A stretch of 64,000 nucleotides of DNA. Source: Sporodiniella umbellata. Its lineage: Eukaryota > Mucoromycota > Mucoromycetes > Mucorales > Rhizopodaceae. Position 1 is the first letter of the stretch, and every line of letters starts with the position of its first letter. The notes under the pieces were generated by a model, which saw nothing but the letters and a program-made list of their open reading frames with translations, was not told where the DNA came from and did not search any database. The translations under genes and the position numbers were made by a program. The stretch spans positions 62,001 to 126,000 of the forward strand of contig JAIXMR010000034.1 of assembly GCA_025677835.1 (NCBI GenBank), read 5' to 3'. Positions 25,660 through 40,098 of this stretch are shown piece by piece.

Positions 25660-27406
25660 ATGTTACGAATTCTAAGACCTGCTGAAAGATTTTCAATACG
25701 ATTCTCGCGTCACTATAGTGAATCGCTTACACCAAAAATAAAAAAAGAGCCATTTTCTCCTTTATCCAAACATTTGCACGACAGCATCAAGGTAGGAAAA
25801 AAAAAAAACGCTGTTTCGAGAGTAAAAGATCTTGATGTGGTTACAGATTACAGGTCCCATGACTTTAGCTCACTACATGCGCCAAGTGTTGGTCAACCCT
25901 CTAAGTGGGTATTACATGGGTGGAGACGTGTTCGGAAAAAAAGGCGACTTTGTTACTTCACCAGAAATAAGTCAAGTGTTTGGAGAGGTAATATGAATAG
26001 TACTTGGCAACTGTTGTTGACAGACAATGATAGCTTTGCGGAATTTGGTATTTGACAGAATGGATTCGACTAGGGAAACCTGAAAAGACACAAATTATTG
26101 AATTTGGGCCCGGGCGTGGAACCTTGATGTGCGACATGTTAAGAGTATGTACTAGTCATACTTTCAACTTTTTCTATCTCACAACTCACTTCTTTATTTA
26201 GTCGTTGTCTCACTTTCCTCATTTTTACAAAACGATTACAGATGTTCATCTGATTGAAGCCAGTATGGGCCTGCGCAAAATGCAGAGAGCAGCACTAGTC
26301 AACGGATCTCATGATGAGGATGTTACTCGATTTAAAGGAAGCGAGAAAGAAGCAGCTTATGAAACTATTACTAGAGAAGATGGTGTAAAAATCTCTTGGT
26401 ATGATGGCATTGAAGTTATTCCAGGTAGGACCAGATAGGATTGTGCTCACACAAAAGCGTAACGAACTGTAGACCAATGGTCTTTTGTGATGGCTCACGA
26501 GTTTTTCGACGCACTACCTATTCACACTCTCGAGGTATGCTCAAAACTGGATTATTCACTTTTATCATGGTTTAACTGAATTACTACTTAGAAAGAGGAA
26601 TCCGAATGGAAAGAGATGCTGGTAGATATGGACGATTCAGACGAAAGGTAATATAATATATGCTTGTATATATAAAAGAAAAACACTAAAAGCACCCAAA
26701 AAAAACTTGCTGTTTTTTCTCTATAATTTTTTTTAACAGTGAACATAATTTTCGGCTTGTGAAGTCCGCTCTTCCAACGGCAGTTACAAAGGCATACATG
26801 GAAGATGAGAGATTCAAGACATATTCAAAGGGTGAACGGGTTGAGATTTCGCCCGATAGCTGGGGCTTAATCGAGAAGATAGCAAAGTATTTAGAGAAAA
26901 ACGGAGGAGCGGGTTTAGCCATTGATTATGGACAAGATTACACACAGGGACATACACTCAGGGTAAATAAAACAAAAATCAACATACATTTGCTGAAACG
27001 AGGATATATGTAGGCGATTAAAGAACATAAAATTATCCATCCTATGAGCGACCCAGGAACAGCTGATTTAAGCGCTGATGTTGATTTTTCGTTTTTGAAA
27101 GAAGTGATTAAAGAGAGATCAGGTAATTCTTTGTTTGTTTATGTGTGAAACTCAGGCGTTTTACAAACAGAAATCACCGCACACGGACCCATCACACAAT
27201 CCAAGTTTCTACAGGCGTTGGGTATTCAAGCCAGAGTAGAAGCGCTATTTAGAAATGCAAAATCAAAAGAGAGCCGGATCGCGATCATGGATGGAGCAGA
27301 AAGGCTTATGGATCCAGAAGCGATGGGAAGAATATATAAAGTTTTAGCATTTTCAAACGACACAAGAAGTGTAACCCAAGGCAAACCAGTAGGGTTTGAG
27401 ATGTAA
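25660..27406 (+). CDS. NDUFAF7: NDUFAF7, complex I assembly arginine methyltransferase (9 exons)
   Basis: Mitochondrial SAM-dependent methyltransferase (MidA/DUF185 family) that dimethylates an arginine of a complex I subunit (NDUFS2) early in assembly. Exons: 25660-25791, 25847-25987, 26034-26144, 26202-26424, 26473-26534, 26592-26647, 26740-26962, 27014-27122 and 27156-27406, all in phase, giving 435 aa (human 441). The Arg-rich, Asp/Glu-poor start (MLRILRPAERFSIRFSRHYS) is a typical mitochondrial presequence. Diagnostic blocks are ITGPMTLAHYMRQVL, GDFVTSPEISQVFGE, the SAM motif IIEFGPGRGTL, MAHEFFDALPIH, AIDYGQDY and SDPGTADLSADVDFSFL. Its presence implies that the organism has respiratory complex I. 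Confidence 0.95.
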
Positions 27407-27916
27407 AATGCGAACTTGTCATTTTAAAACAAAAATTGGTCTAAATTTACCGTATTTGGCCAAGATGTACTAATATGGTTATCAATGCTCATTTGTTTGC
27501 ATGTGAACGCCTCCGAGTGATACTTTCTCAATAAAGCGTATGTTTCCTTTTTTAGACTAAGCTTTAATTTTTTTTGTTCGAAATTAGGAAATTTAAGTTG
27601 CTTCTGATAGACGAATCCTTTATCTTTTATTTTTTCCACAACTCCAGATACCCTCAAGATTGTTTGGTAACCTGAGCCGATCCACCAATAAAAACGAAAC
27701 AAAGTCTGTAACACTGATTCATTTTCTGTCCAGAGCCAAAATGATACAATATTGTTATGTCGAGAATAAATCTTGTATAAATACAAGGCATTTTTTTACT
27801 ATTTTTCATTAATTTCCTTAACCTTTTAATTCTCTCTTTTTTTATATATTCTTTTTTTTTTTAAAAAAAAAAACAAAACTTTGAAACCTCTCTGATATAT
27901 ATTTTCCATTAAAAAA
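27407..27916. other. Intergenic between NDUFAF7 and the OPT gene
   Basis: 510 bp between two plus-strand genes. It holds a likely NDUFAF7 poly(A) signal AATAAA at 27530-27535. The right half, with a T-tract then A-tract at about 27850-27873, should be the OPT promoter and leader. No gene seen. Confidence 0.6.
27530..27535 (+). terminator. Probable poly(A) signal AATAAA
   Basis: Canonical AATAAA 124 bases after the NDUFAF7 stop and well before the next promoter. It is the only clear signal in this gap. Confidence 0.4.
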
Positions 27917-30277
27917 ATGGCTGGAGAGCAAGAAGTTGTTAAAGAGGGTTCTATCCACAAAGAGGAAAAAACCGAAACGTTTAATGAAAAAATAACTGAT
28001 ACGCAAGAAGAGTTCTGGCTAAGAGACGAGAAAGACGTCAAGCATGACGAAGAAAGTAATGCGTTTGTTGCTGAAGATTTCGATGAATTGGACGAAATAG
28101 ATATTGCTATTGTTAACGAAGTATCTATTGTTGATGACGACCCTGAGCTCGTAACCTTCACTGTTCGCGGGTTTTTTATCGGAATCGTAAGCATCGTTTT
28201 ATATGCGTTTTTGTTTTTAAGGAAAATAACTGTGACGTTGACTTGACTCCTTTATTTTTCTTAGATTCTTGCAGCTCTTTCAGCTTCCGTTTATCAACTT
28301 ATGGTGTTCAAGCCCGTAGGCGTTGCATTGTCTAGTACATTTATGTTAATCGTTGCCTACGTTTTTTGTAACGCTTGGTACAAATTCCTTCCCAAAGGCG
28401 GTTGGCTTAACCCCGCTCCTTTCAACTACAAAGAACACACCTGTATTTATATCATGGTTTCTGCCGCAAATACTTCTGCCTACGGTACTTATATCTTGAG
28501 TGCCCAGCAACTCTACTTTGCTGATACTCCCGGACCTGCTGGCGCTATCTTCTTGCTGCTTGCTACACAACTTGTAGGTTACGGTATTGCAGGTCAGCTC
28601 AGACCTTACCTTGTATACCCTGCCAACATGGTCTGGCCTCAGTCACTCCCTACTGTATCTGTCTTGAAAACATTCAACATGAATAAGGATGAAGCCAGAT
28701 GGCGTACCAAGTTCTTTTTCTACGTGTTTGGTGCTATTTTTGTCTATGAATTCATTCCTCAATACATGTTTCCTCTTCTTTCCGGATTTTCCATCATCTG
28801 TTTGGCAAGCCGTGGTAGCAAGACTGTACAAAACATCTTTGGTGGAACTGCTATCAACGAAGGTTTGGGTATCTTGAATCTCAGTTTCGATTGGAACTAT
28901 CTCTCAAAGACCTCTCCACTTGTACTTCCTTTCTGGGTGCAACTCAACTACTATGCTGGTATTCTCTGTCTTTGGCTCATTGCCCCCCTCATGTACTACT
29001 ACAACGTTTGGAACGCCAAGAGCTATCCTTTCCTCTCAAGTGCTATCTTTCGTCTCTTTGACAACGGTACCTCTTCTATCTATCCCCAACACTACGTTCT
29101 TAACGAAGATAACTCTCTCAACTATGAAAGATTGGCCGAGGTCGGATCCCCTCAATTCGCTACTGCCAATGCATTTACTTACATTGTCATTAATCTTGGT
29201 GTTACTGCCACCATTACTCATGTATTTCTCTTTTATGGTAGCCAAATCTGGAAAAACTTCCGTGCTGCATGGAAGAGCTCTCACGATGTATCTGGCGGCG
29301 ATATCCATATGCAATTGATGAGCAAATACAAGGAAGTGCCTAACTGGTGGTACTACACTATTTTTGTCGGCGGTCTTGGTCTTAACATAGGTGTTGCCTA
29401 TGCTAACCACAGTCAGCTTCCTTGGTGGGGTGTGATCTTTGCTGTGCTTCTCTCTACTGTTCTATCTCTTCCTCTTAACGTAATTGTTGCTGTTACGGGT
29501 ATGAACTTTGGTCTTAACGTGTTTACCGAAATGATCTGTGGTTTTATCTTGCCTGGTTACCCTATTGCCAACATGTACTTCAAAACACTCGGTTTCAACA
29601 CTGTAAGTCAAGCTGGTCTTATGGCAAACGATCTTAAAATCGGTCATTACCTTAAAGTGCCTCCCAGATGGACTTTCTTTCACCAAATCTTCGGTACTAT
29701 CATCGGTTGTTTCTTCAATTATCTGGTCAATAAGATTGTGGTTGAAAGTCAAGCTGAGGTCCTTTTGATTCCTGGTGGTAACCAATTCTGGAGTGGTATC
29801 ACACCTCAAACCATTAACTCGGCTGCTATTACATGGGGTGCTGTGGGTCCTATGGTAATGTTTGGTCCCGACAGTCGTTACTATATCATTCTTTGGGCCT
29901 TCATTATTGGTCTTGCTTTGCCTGTTCCTTTTTACTTCCTTCACAAGAGATTCCCCAAAGCTGGTTTCCAATATATTAATTTCCCTACCTTTATGGCTGG
30001 TCTTTGTATCTTACCAGGTGGTAACTCATCTTGGATCACCAACTCCTTTGTAGTAGTTGTTATTTCTCAATTCTATCTCAAGCGTCGATTCACCGCTTGG
30101 TTCTCAAAGTACAATTACCTACTGTCCGCTGCCCTTGATTCAGGAACCTCACTCATGGTGTTCTTCTTGTCTATGGCTGTTCAAGGTGGTGGTAATGGTG
30201 TAGCATATAACTTTCCTACGTGGGCTGGTAACCGCGATGATCTCCGTTATATGGATTACTGTTGCGCTGATTGTTAA
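27917..30277 (+). CDS. Oligopeptide transporter, OPT family (2 exons, 760 aa)
   Basis: Proton-coupled plasma-membrane importer of small peptides or related compounds (OPT/Isp4 family). Exon 1 is 27917-28186 and exon 2 is 28265-30277, with a 78-bp intron. Residues 1-80 form an acidic cytosolic tail, then about 12-16 membrane segments follow. Family marks are the NPxPFN-KEH block (WLNPAPFNYKEHT), where the usual NPG glycine is Ala, the loop motif KVPPR (family KIPPR), GYPIANMYFKTLGF and the C-terminal GNSSWITNSFVVVVI. Length fits the family. The coding region is less A/T-rich than its neighbours and looks codon-biased, suggesting good expression. It converges with the Cyk3-like gene, with only 108 bp between the two stops. 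Confidence 0.95.
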
Positions 30278-30320
30278 TAACTTTTCTATTTATAATATAC
30301 ATAATACTTTCGTAATTCGC

Positions 30321-30326
30321 AATAAA
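30321..30326 (+). terminator. Probable poly(A) signal AATAAA
   Basis: AATAAA 44 bases after the OPT stop, inside the 108-bp gap to the convergent gene. The two 3' untranslated regions almost certainly overlap. Confidence 0.55.
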
Positions 30327-30385
30327 GTTTTCTTTTAAACACATGATTTATATCTCTTTATTATTATTAATTATTTAGTCTTTTG

Positions 30386-31404
30386 TTATTTAGACACCAT
30401 GCAGTTCCATTCGGCTACAGCGTACCATCCGCCTGTATGATGCACCAAACAAACAAGCAACCATTTACCCACTTCTGAAACTTTGACGTTTACTTCGTAG
30501 GATTGATCTTGCGGTTGGTATGTTAATTTATGTAGTTTTCCATGAGGACTCTTTACGGCCAATTTATGATGAGCGGCCCTATACATCGGTCGTGACCCAC
30601 CAATAACAAAGCGATAAGTCTGTAGAGGATAAAGCTGGTAGCATTGGGGTTCTTGTACGTGAAACCCATCGGGGTTGTCAAGTCCATGCAACTTTACAAA
30701 ATCAAAACCTGTGCTCGGCTGGCTTGCAGTAACTTGAAGGCACATGGCCAGTTGACCCTTCTGCACGCCGCGTTGTTGCGTGTATACTTTGAGCCAGCCT
30801 TTAGTATGCCCCGCAGGTAAAACGGCCTTGATCTTACACAAGCGCTCCTCATCTTCTTTTGAGCATTGCGTCAGACCTCTGGAATGAATCCCATTTTCAG
30901 ATTCTATTTCTGCATAGCAATGGGTTTTAGGAAGGACTTTGAGGCTCATATAGACTATACTGTCAGACTGATGCATTTTGTAGTCTAGAACGTACATCTT
31001 GTTCCAAAAAAATACGTTTCGAACATAGGGAATACTGAAAAAAGCATGCGGTGTGATGGAACGAAAAAGGTGTTGATTCTTTTTCTTTTCTGGAAAGTGT
31101 GTCATAGCCATGTCAGAAGGAAGAGTCAAAAACCAGTGAGGATCTATCTTGTTATCGTTGTATGGATGATAGGGGGATGCCAGCCAGCAGTCAACGAACC
31201 TATATTCTCCTTCAACTTTGACTGCTCATAAAGTTTTTTTTTTTTGTTTTTTAAATAAAAAAATAACAAGGAGATAATAACATTTCATTACCTGCACACC
31301 ATGCATGATTAACAGGTAAGGGCTGCTCAGCTTTTTCCACTGTATCCTTGGGCGCTAAATGTTGATAATTAAATATTACTATTCTGTTTTTGGATAACTA
31401 CTGA

Positions 31405-31436
<32 letters not shown>

Positions 31437-32564
31437 ACCTATCACAACCTTTTAAATAACCATAAATGACCTTAGCATCTGCAAAACCAGCAGCGATGGC
31501 CATTTCAATAAATAACTGTGCCATACCCAAAGCAGAGTGGCAGACTCTTTTTTCCAACACATCTTCGGTAGACTCTTGAGTAGGTTTAGATAAAAGAGTT
31601 GCTTCTTCTTGCAGAAAGTCAACAGCGTCCAGTTTTTCTGACAACCAAGGCTCTTGGTCTTCTTCTGGTGTGTGTTTGCTCAACTTTTGTTTGAGCAAGA
31701 ATGGCTTTTCGGATTGAACATAGTGTTGCGTCAGATATGCTTGTTGCTTTTGCAACAGTATGAGATCATTTCTTTTCTGATGGTACTCAGGCCTAATATT
31801 TTGAACGACCCAAATAAATAGTGCACGTATTTGAAAAAGCTCTCTTCGATAGGGCCTGACTAAAAACTTTTGAGAGAGAATAGTAGGTGTCAACAAAGGC
31901 CCTCTTTGTTGCACAGTAGACGCATAAGTATCAATCTGACTAAAGTTAGCCTCTTGGAATATTAGCCTTTTTTGGTCAGCTATTGCGTCCGCCCCCCTAC
32001 AAGTTCCAATCGTCAATATTGGACACAAACTGATGTTTCTTACCTGAGGGTCTGGAATGGGTTTAATTGACAGTTTTCAGGCTCAGGTGTTTGTGACCGA
32101 CACAGACTGATTTTAGAATCCGCTTCATGCTGCCACCTTGAGGCTTCTTCAAGTTGTGCTCGTTGAGGTTGGAGTAGACCGCGTAACTTTTTTCCGATAT
32201 TTCGTTTTAATGGCTCATTTTCTTTTCCAGTACGTGGGTACCAGAAACTGGTGTTCTTTTCGACTGGAAGTACCGAGTTTCTTCCTTTTTGGCTGTGGAC
32301 ACCTGTAGGAGGAGGAATATTCTCCTTGAAGTTCGCTTCGTTGACAAGGTATACTTCTTTTTCGTTTCTTGCAGGTTGAGGAACTGAATTCAAAGAAGGA
32401 ACTGGCTTCCTGTGTATCTTTTGTTGAGATACGTGATTGCTATGACGACGGTTAATAGGCTCGTGCGTTCCTGATTGTATTCTATTGTTATTGAAAGATA
32501 CGGGACTTGCTGTTACTGTAAACATTGGTGTTGAGGTAGAATACTGGTGAAAATTTCTATTCAT
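30386..32564 (-). CDS. CYK3: Cyk3-like protein with inactive transglutaminase-like domain (4 exons, ~669 aa)
   Basis: Related to the cytokinesis protein Cyk3 and the KY/hillarin family, which act at the actomyosin ring and septum. Exons: 32564-32044, 31996-31439, 31383-31292 and 31224-30386, all in phase. Residues 1-174 are disordered. The transglutaminase-like fold follows (ELFQIRALFIWVVQNI, then AKVIYGYLKG, NHAWCAAVKVEGEYRFVDCWL and WFLTLP), then a C-terminal beta-rich region. The His (NHAW) and Asp (FVDCW) of the catalytic triad remain, but the usual Cys position before A-x-LF appears to be Ala (ALGMAQLF), so it is probably a pseudoenzyme, as reported for Cyk3. The N-terminal SH3 domain of yeast Cyk3 is not visible; an upstream exon could have been missed. 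Confidence 0.8.
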
Positions 32565-32827
32565 TACTCCTGACGCAATCAAAAAAAAGTAGAGTAGACA
32601 AAAACGAAAAAGCCAAACAAAAGAGCAATAAACTAAATATCCTTAATGAGGATGTTTATGCATTTCCTTTTTGGTGTAATATCGGGGATTTAGCAAAGAG
32701 TTATTTTGCCTGAAAAAAGAATATATTTATATAAAAGAAGAAATTAAGGATGGGAAACTTTAGAAAGTCGTTTTTATGATTTTAAGACTACTGTTTGTTT
32801 TCTTTTTTTATATATAAAAATTTCGAT

Positions 32828-34843
<2,016 letters not shown>

Positions 34844-35777
34844 GTTGAGGTGAAAATAAAAAAATAAAAAAATGTCACCTTTTCTTTGTAAGAGGGTTTT
34901 TCTTTTTTTTTTTTTTTTTTTTCTGAGCGCATTTTGATAGTTTCCTTTAATGGAGCACGAATTCATCACAGCTTATGTGTAACATTGTTCCAAGCTTTAA
35001 TTCAGCTTATAAAACACTTTGTTTTTTTTTTGTCTCTAAGAAACATTGTGATATTAAAGGCAGCTGATAAAAACAACCTGTAGAATAAGGTAATCCGTAA
35101 ATGCTAAATCGTGCGACATGCTTAACGAAATCCGTGCACAGCTGTTTACTGTTACAAAAAGAGGCTCTGTTTTCGGACCAAAATGGATTTCTTCAAAACA
35201 AAAAAGCTCATAATCAAAAGGGGCGCTGTACTGCTTAGCTTATCTTTACTTTCCTATAAAACAAATAGATTCCCGCAGCTGCCATGACGTTTACTGCGTC
35301 GCTCTAATGAAATTGTGGACCCTTGACGGAATATAGTGACTTTATAACAGATGAATATGGGCATATGGCACGCCTAGGCTATTTCGGTAGCTATAACCAT
35401 TCATGTCATATGAATGTAAAGTATCAGGTTGATTGACCTATGTAACACTCAAACGTCTATTTTTTTTTTATTTAAAAAAAAACAGCTTCTCATTTTTAAT
35501 CAAAGTCTCCGCATGTTTTTCACATACTGGGCTCGCCTTGTATTTGAAGAAACACTTAGTGACAAAAAAAAATAAAAGGAGGGCTACGGCTTTAAATTTT
35601 ATCGTTGTTTTTTTTTTTTTTTTTTTTTTACAAAAGTTGTATGCAAGAGTTGTCAAATCATTGATTGTCCCGAAACTTTGTTGGCACAACTCGTGTGACG
35701 TTAACAATACGATTTTTTTCTAGAATCTTTGTGTGTTTTTTTTCTTTTTTTTTTTTTTTTTTCGGTCCCTTTTTGCA
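34844..35777. other. Divergent intergenic region, calcineurin A / OMA1 promoters
   Basis: About 930 bp upstream of both flanking genes. T-tracts lie at 34903-34921, 35608-35629 and 35741-35762, the last directly before the OMA1 ATG. No coding frame is convincing. Confidence 0.6.
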
Positions 35778-37038
35778 ATGTTATTTCTAGGAATACGCAC
35801 AAAAAGCACAATATGCTCATTACAACGAAATGTTGGTTCGAGTTTATACAAAAACTTTAATCCATGTCGCATTCCGGGCTCTTCTATTCGAACTTATTCA
35901 ACACCTATTAAATACCAACCACCAAATGTGCCTGCGAATGGATACAAACGCTTTGCAAACAACAGTACACCTTTCTCCAAATCAAGAAGGTTTTGGGTAT
36001 TTGCTGCAACTGGGACGGTTTTATATGGCGGTTATTATGTAACTCATTTAGAAACAGTACCCATTAGTGGCCGATTACGCTTCATGAGCATCACACCAAA
36101 ACAAGAAGAAGGTACACAAAATTAAGCAATTAGTTTTTTAAAGTTTGTTTTGTTTTACTTATGGATTTTATTATCAAAACATGCTCAAAGCCATGGCTGT
36201 TTCAGCTTACGATGATGTGATGCACGAATATGGCCGTCGTATTTTACCTCCCGATCACCCATATACCTTGTTTGTAAAAAAAGTAGCGAAAAGACTGGTT
36301 CGAGTGTCTGGAATGGAGGATATGAAGTGGGAGTTTTATGTGATTGATTCGCCCGAAAGAAAGTAAGCAATTTGCATTGTATACATTGTCTTTAACAGCT
36401 ACCTAGTGCCTTTGTACTTCCTGGTGGCAAAGTGTTTGTATTCACCGGTATTCTCCCAGTTGTTCAAAACGAGGGTAAGACAGTGTAATTTGGTTCTCCA
36501 AAAAAAAGAAGTTTGACAGACAGACTTGCATATTAGATGGAATGGCGGCAGTTTTGGGACATGAAATTGCACATCAGTTGGCTCGTCACAGTGCCGAAAA
36601 AGTCAGTTTTGCAAAAATCCTCTTTGTGTTAATGTTGACACTACAGATTTTTGGGGTGGACGCAGGGTTTTTGTTCAACCGGTTTACCATGAACTACATG
36701 ATGATGAGCCCATTCTCTCGCAAGTGTGAGACAGAAGCCGATGTTATTGGGATACAACTTATGTCGCAAGCATGTTTTGATCCTAAAGAGGCTATTGAAG
36801 TATGGAAACGTATGTCTGCTTCGGAAAAACACGGCATCCCACAATTTATGAGCACACATCCTAGTCATGAGAATCGTATTCAACGTCTCCAGAAAGAGGT
36901 AACCAACCAAAAACTAAAATAAATTACTCACTTCTATTTTAGTTACCTGCAGCTTTGCAGAAGCTGGAAGATAGTGATTGCTCAAGTCAAATAGGCGCTT
37001 TTGCTAACATGTTTAGAGAAGCCCGAGTTCGATGGTAG
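35778..37038 (+). CDS. OMA1: OMA1-like mitochondrial inner-membrane metalloendopeptidase, M48 family (5 exons)
   Basis: Zinc protease of the mitochondrial inner membrane that works in membrane-protein quality control and stress processing. Exons: 35778-36111, 36191-36362, 36407-36474, 36537-36898 and 36943-37038, giving 343 aa (yeast Oma1 is 345). The start MLFLGIRTKSTICSLQR is a plausible presequence; one membrane segment lies near residue 88 (FWVFAATGTVLYGGYYV). The core follows: RILPPDHPY, FYVIDSP, NAFVLPGGKVFVFTGILP, the zinc motif HEIAH in LGHEIAHQLARH, and the third ligand Glu in CETEADVIG. The first-intron acceptor is uncertain: 36191 is preferred, and 36206 is also in phase. Confidence 0.92.
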
Positions 37039-37500
37039 TAACGATACTGGCTAAAGCCTTATCTTTACCTTTCTTTATTTTGGTCTCTCAACAAACCATA
37101 CCGATTTTATATGCATTTTTTATGTATATATTGACAAGAGAACAAAAAAACCTTCCTGAACTCTGTTAAATAGAACGATTAGAATAAAATTGCATAGACC
37201 TATTAAAATCGCCTAGACTTTTATACATGCTTAAAATAAACACTAACGTTTAATAACTCATATATACACTAAGTAAAGAGAAATAGTGAGATGCCTTAAA
37301 GATGATTATAGGCTACCAATAAACCGGTGAGAAAGCTTCTACTACAAACAATACACCTTTGTCGTAGCCTAGTTTAGCTTGGTTCTACGTTATAGTAAAA
37401 AAATACTGGCGCTCGATGGTTAGTTTAATCAAACGCAGCGTTTTGGAGTCAAGATAGTCATGAAATATTGAATAGGAAGATAAAAACAACTCTCATTTCT

Positions 37501-37536
<36 letters not shown>

Positions 37537-38581
37537 AGACTCTTTAAATGATATGCAATGTATATAATGGGTAGATAGGAGTAAAGCTGATTCTACCAAG
37601 GGTCCTATTTGCAAAGAGTATTTCTAGACCGTTAGTAGATACTATAAACCTTCAGGGTTTTGCGACTATTTTAGAGTCGTATTAACGCTTCAGCTACTAG
37701 CACCGGCATTCAGGCAGCATTGATGCCGAACCACCAGGCCTCTATCCGCCAACTAAAACCGCTTTATCCCCCAAGCTTCCAACAAGCCTGAATGTTATCA
37801 CAGTCTTTTGTTGCGAACTATCGTCGGATCATGATAACAAACGAGGTCTGTTTTGTCGCAAAATCACTCAGTCATAGTAAATCTATTATCCGTATATATC
37901 TTTGTACGCACGTGCGCGTTGAGTTGCAAACAATCCCTAAGGTTAGATCGACTCTTCCAAGTTAAATCGCCAACAAAGATCTAATCAATGACAAAGAAAA
38001 GAATACTAAAATACTCCCTTGTTAGTAATTTTTCTCAGGGCCACTTGAAAATTTTGCCATCTATTCCTGCGCTTTTCATTTGATTTTCAATTTGCGCTAG
38101 TAAACCAAAAGAAAACTGGGAACTCATTTTACACGTTCGCTGACTCCCCTCTTGCTTTTATTATATATCAAAAATGTTTGATCAGACCTAGGGTTGCTCA
38201 TAAAGACGCGTTTGGTCTGTTTTCTTTCTTTTATCACGCGCTCAGTTAGATTTTGTAAAATACTAAAAAAAAAAAAAAAAAAGATCATGTCAGTATTTTC
38301 TTTTGAACAACATTATTAAAACGACATGTTATGTAGATATACTTGGCACGGCATAGAACGTTTTATTTTGTATATACGATTTAAAACTCTTTTAGTTTGT
38401 CGTTTCTGTTTTTCAGAACGTTAAATGAGTCACTCAAAGTAAGCTCGTTTTAAAAGTTACTTGTAAAAAATCTGTTGACATTAAACTGTCTTTTTAACCG
38501 TATTCTATTTCTCTGTTACGTATGTATGTGTATGTATAGTATAAGGTTTGGTAGAGTTGTTTTTTATTCAAAATATCGTCC
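37039..38581. other. Convergent intergenic region, about 1.5 kb, no protein gene
   Basis: Lies between the OMA1 stop and the DAHP synthase stop, so both 3' ends are here. It carries a long A-tract (about 37501-37535), another at 38264-38282, and a patch around 37650-37880 that is less A/T-rich and full of inverted repeats (separate entry). No coding frame is supported. Confidence 0.6.
37663..37839. ncRNA. Possible structured RNA or hairpin-rich element
   Basis: Several short perfect inverted repeats cluster in a patch of higher G+C. CGACT at 37663-37667 pairs with AGTCG at 37675-37679, with a 7-nt loop. CGGCAT at 37704-37709 pairs with ATGCCG at 37723-37728. CATTCAGGC at 37707-37715 pairs with GCCTGAATG at 37786-37794. 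TGTTATCA at 37793-37800 pairs with TGATAACA at 37832-37839. Some pairings exclude each other. It could be a non-coding RNA, a decayed hairpin transposon or chance. The strand is unknown, and no A and B boxes of a tRNA were recognised. Confidence 0.25.
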
Positions 38582-39880
<1,299 letters not shown>

Positions 39881-40098
39881 TATTGTATATTCTTGAGTAT
39901 ATGAAATCGGTATGTGTATTTATATTCAAAGAGAATGATAAAACAAAGAAAAAAAAAGAGAAGCAAAGAAAAGAGTCAAGACTATTTATGATTTTTGTTA
40001 CTGAATCTTTCCGAGAAAAATCAAAAGACAGAATTTACATTTTTAGGCAATTTTTTAATTTTAATTTTGGAAATTTTTTTTTCTAGTTGATTATCGAA
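39881..40098. promoter_or_regulatory. Shared divergent promoter interval, DAHP synthase / MTQ2
   Basis: 218 bp between two divergent start codons must hold both promoters and leaders. It is A/T-rich with a purine-rich stretch near 39938-39975 and T-runs close to the MTQ2 ATG. No specific factor site was recognised. Confidence 0.5.

Noticed and set aside
29036..29971. Antisense frames of 124-169 codons within the OPT gene
   Set aside because: They are shadows of a biased coding strand, with no independent evidence.
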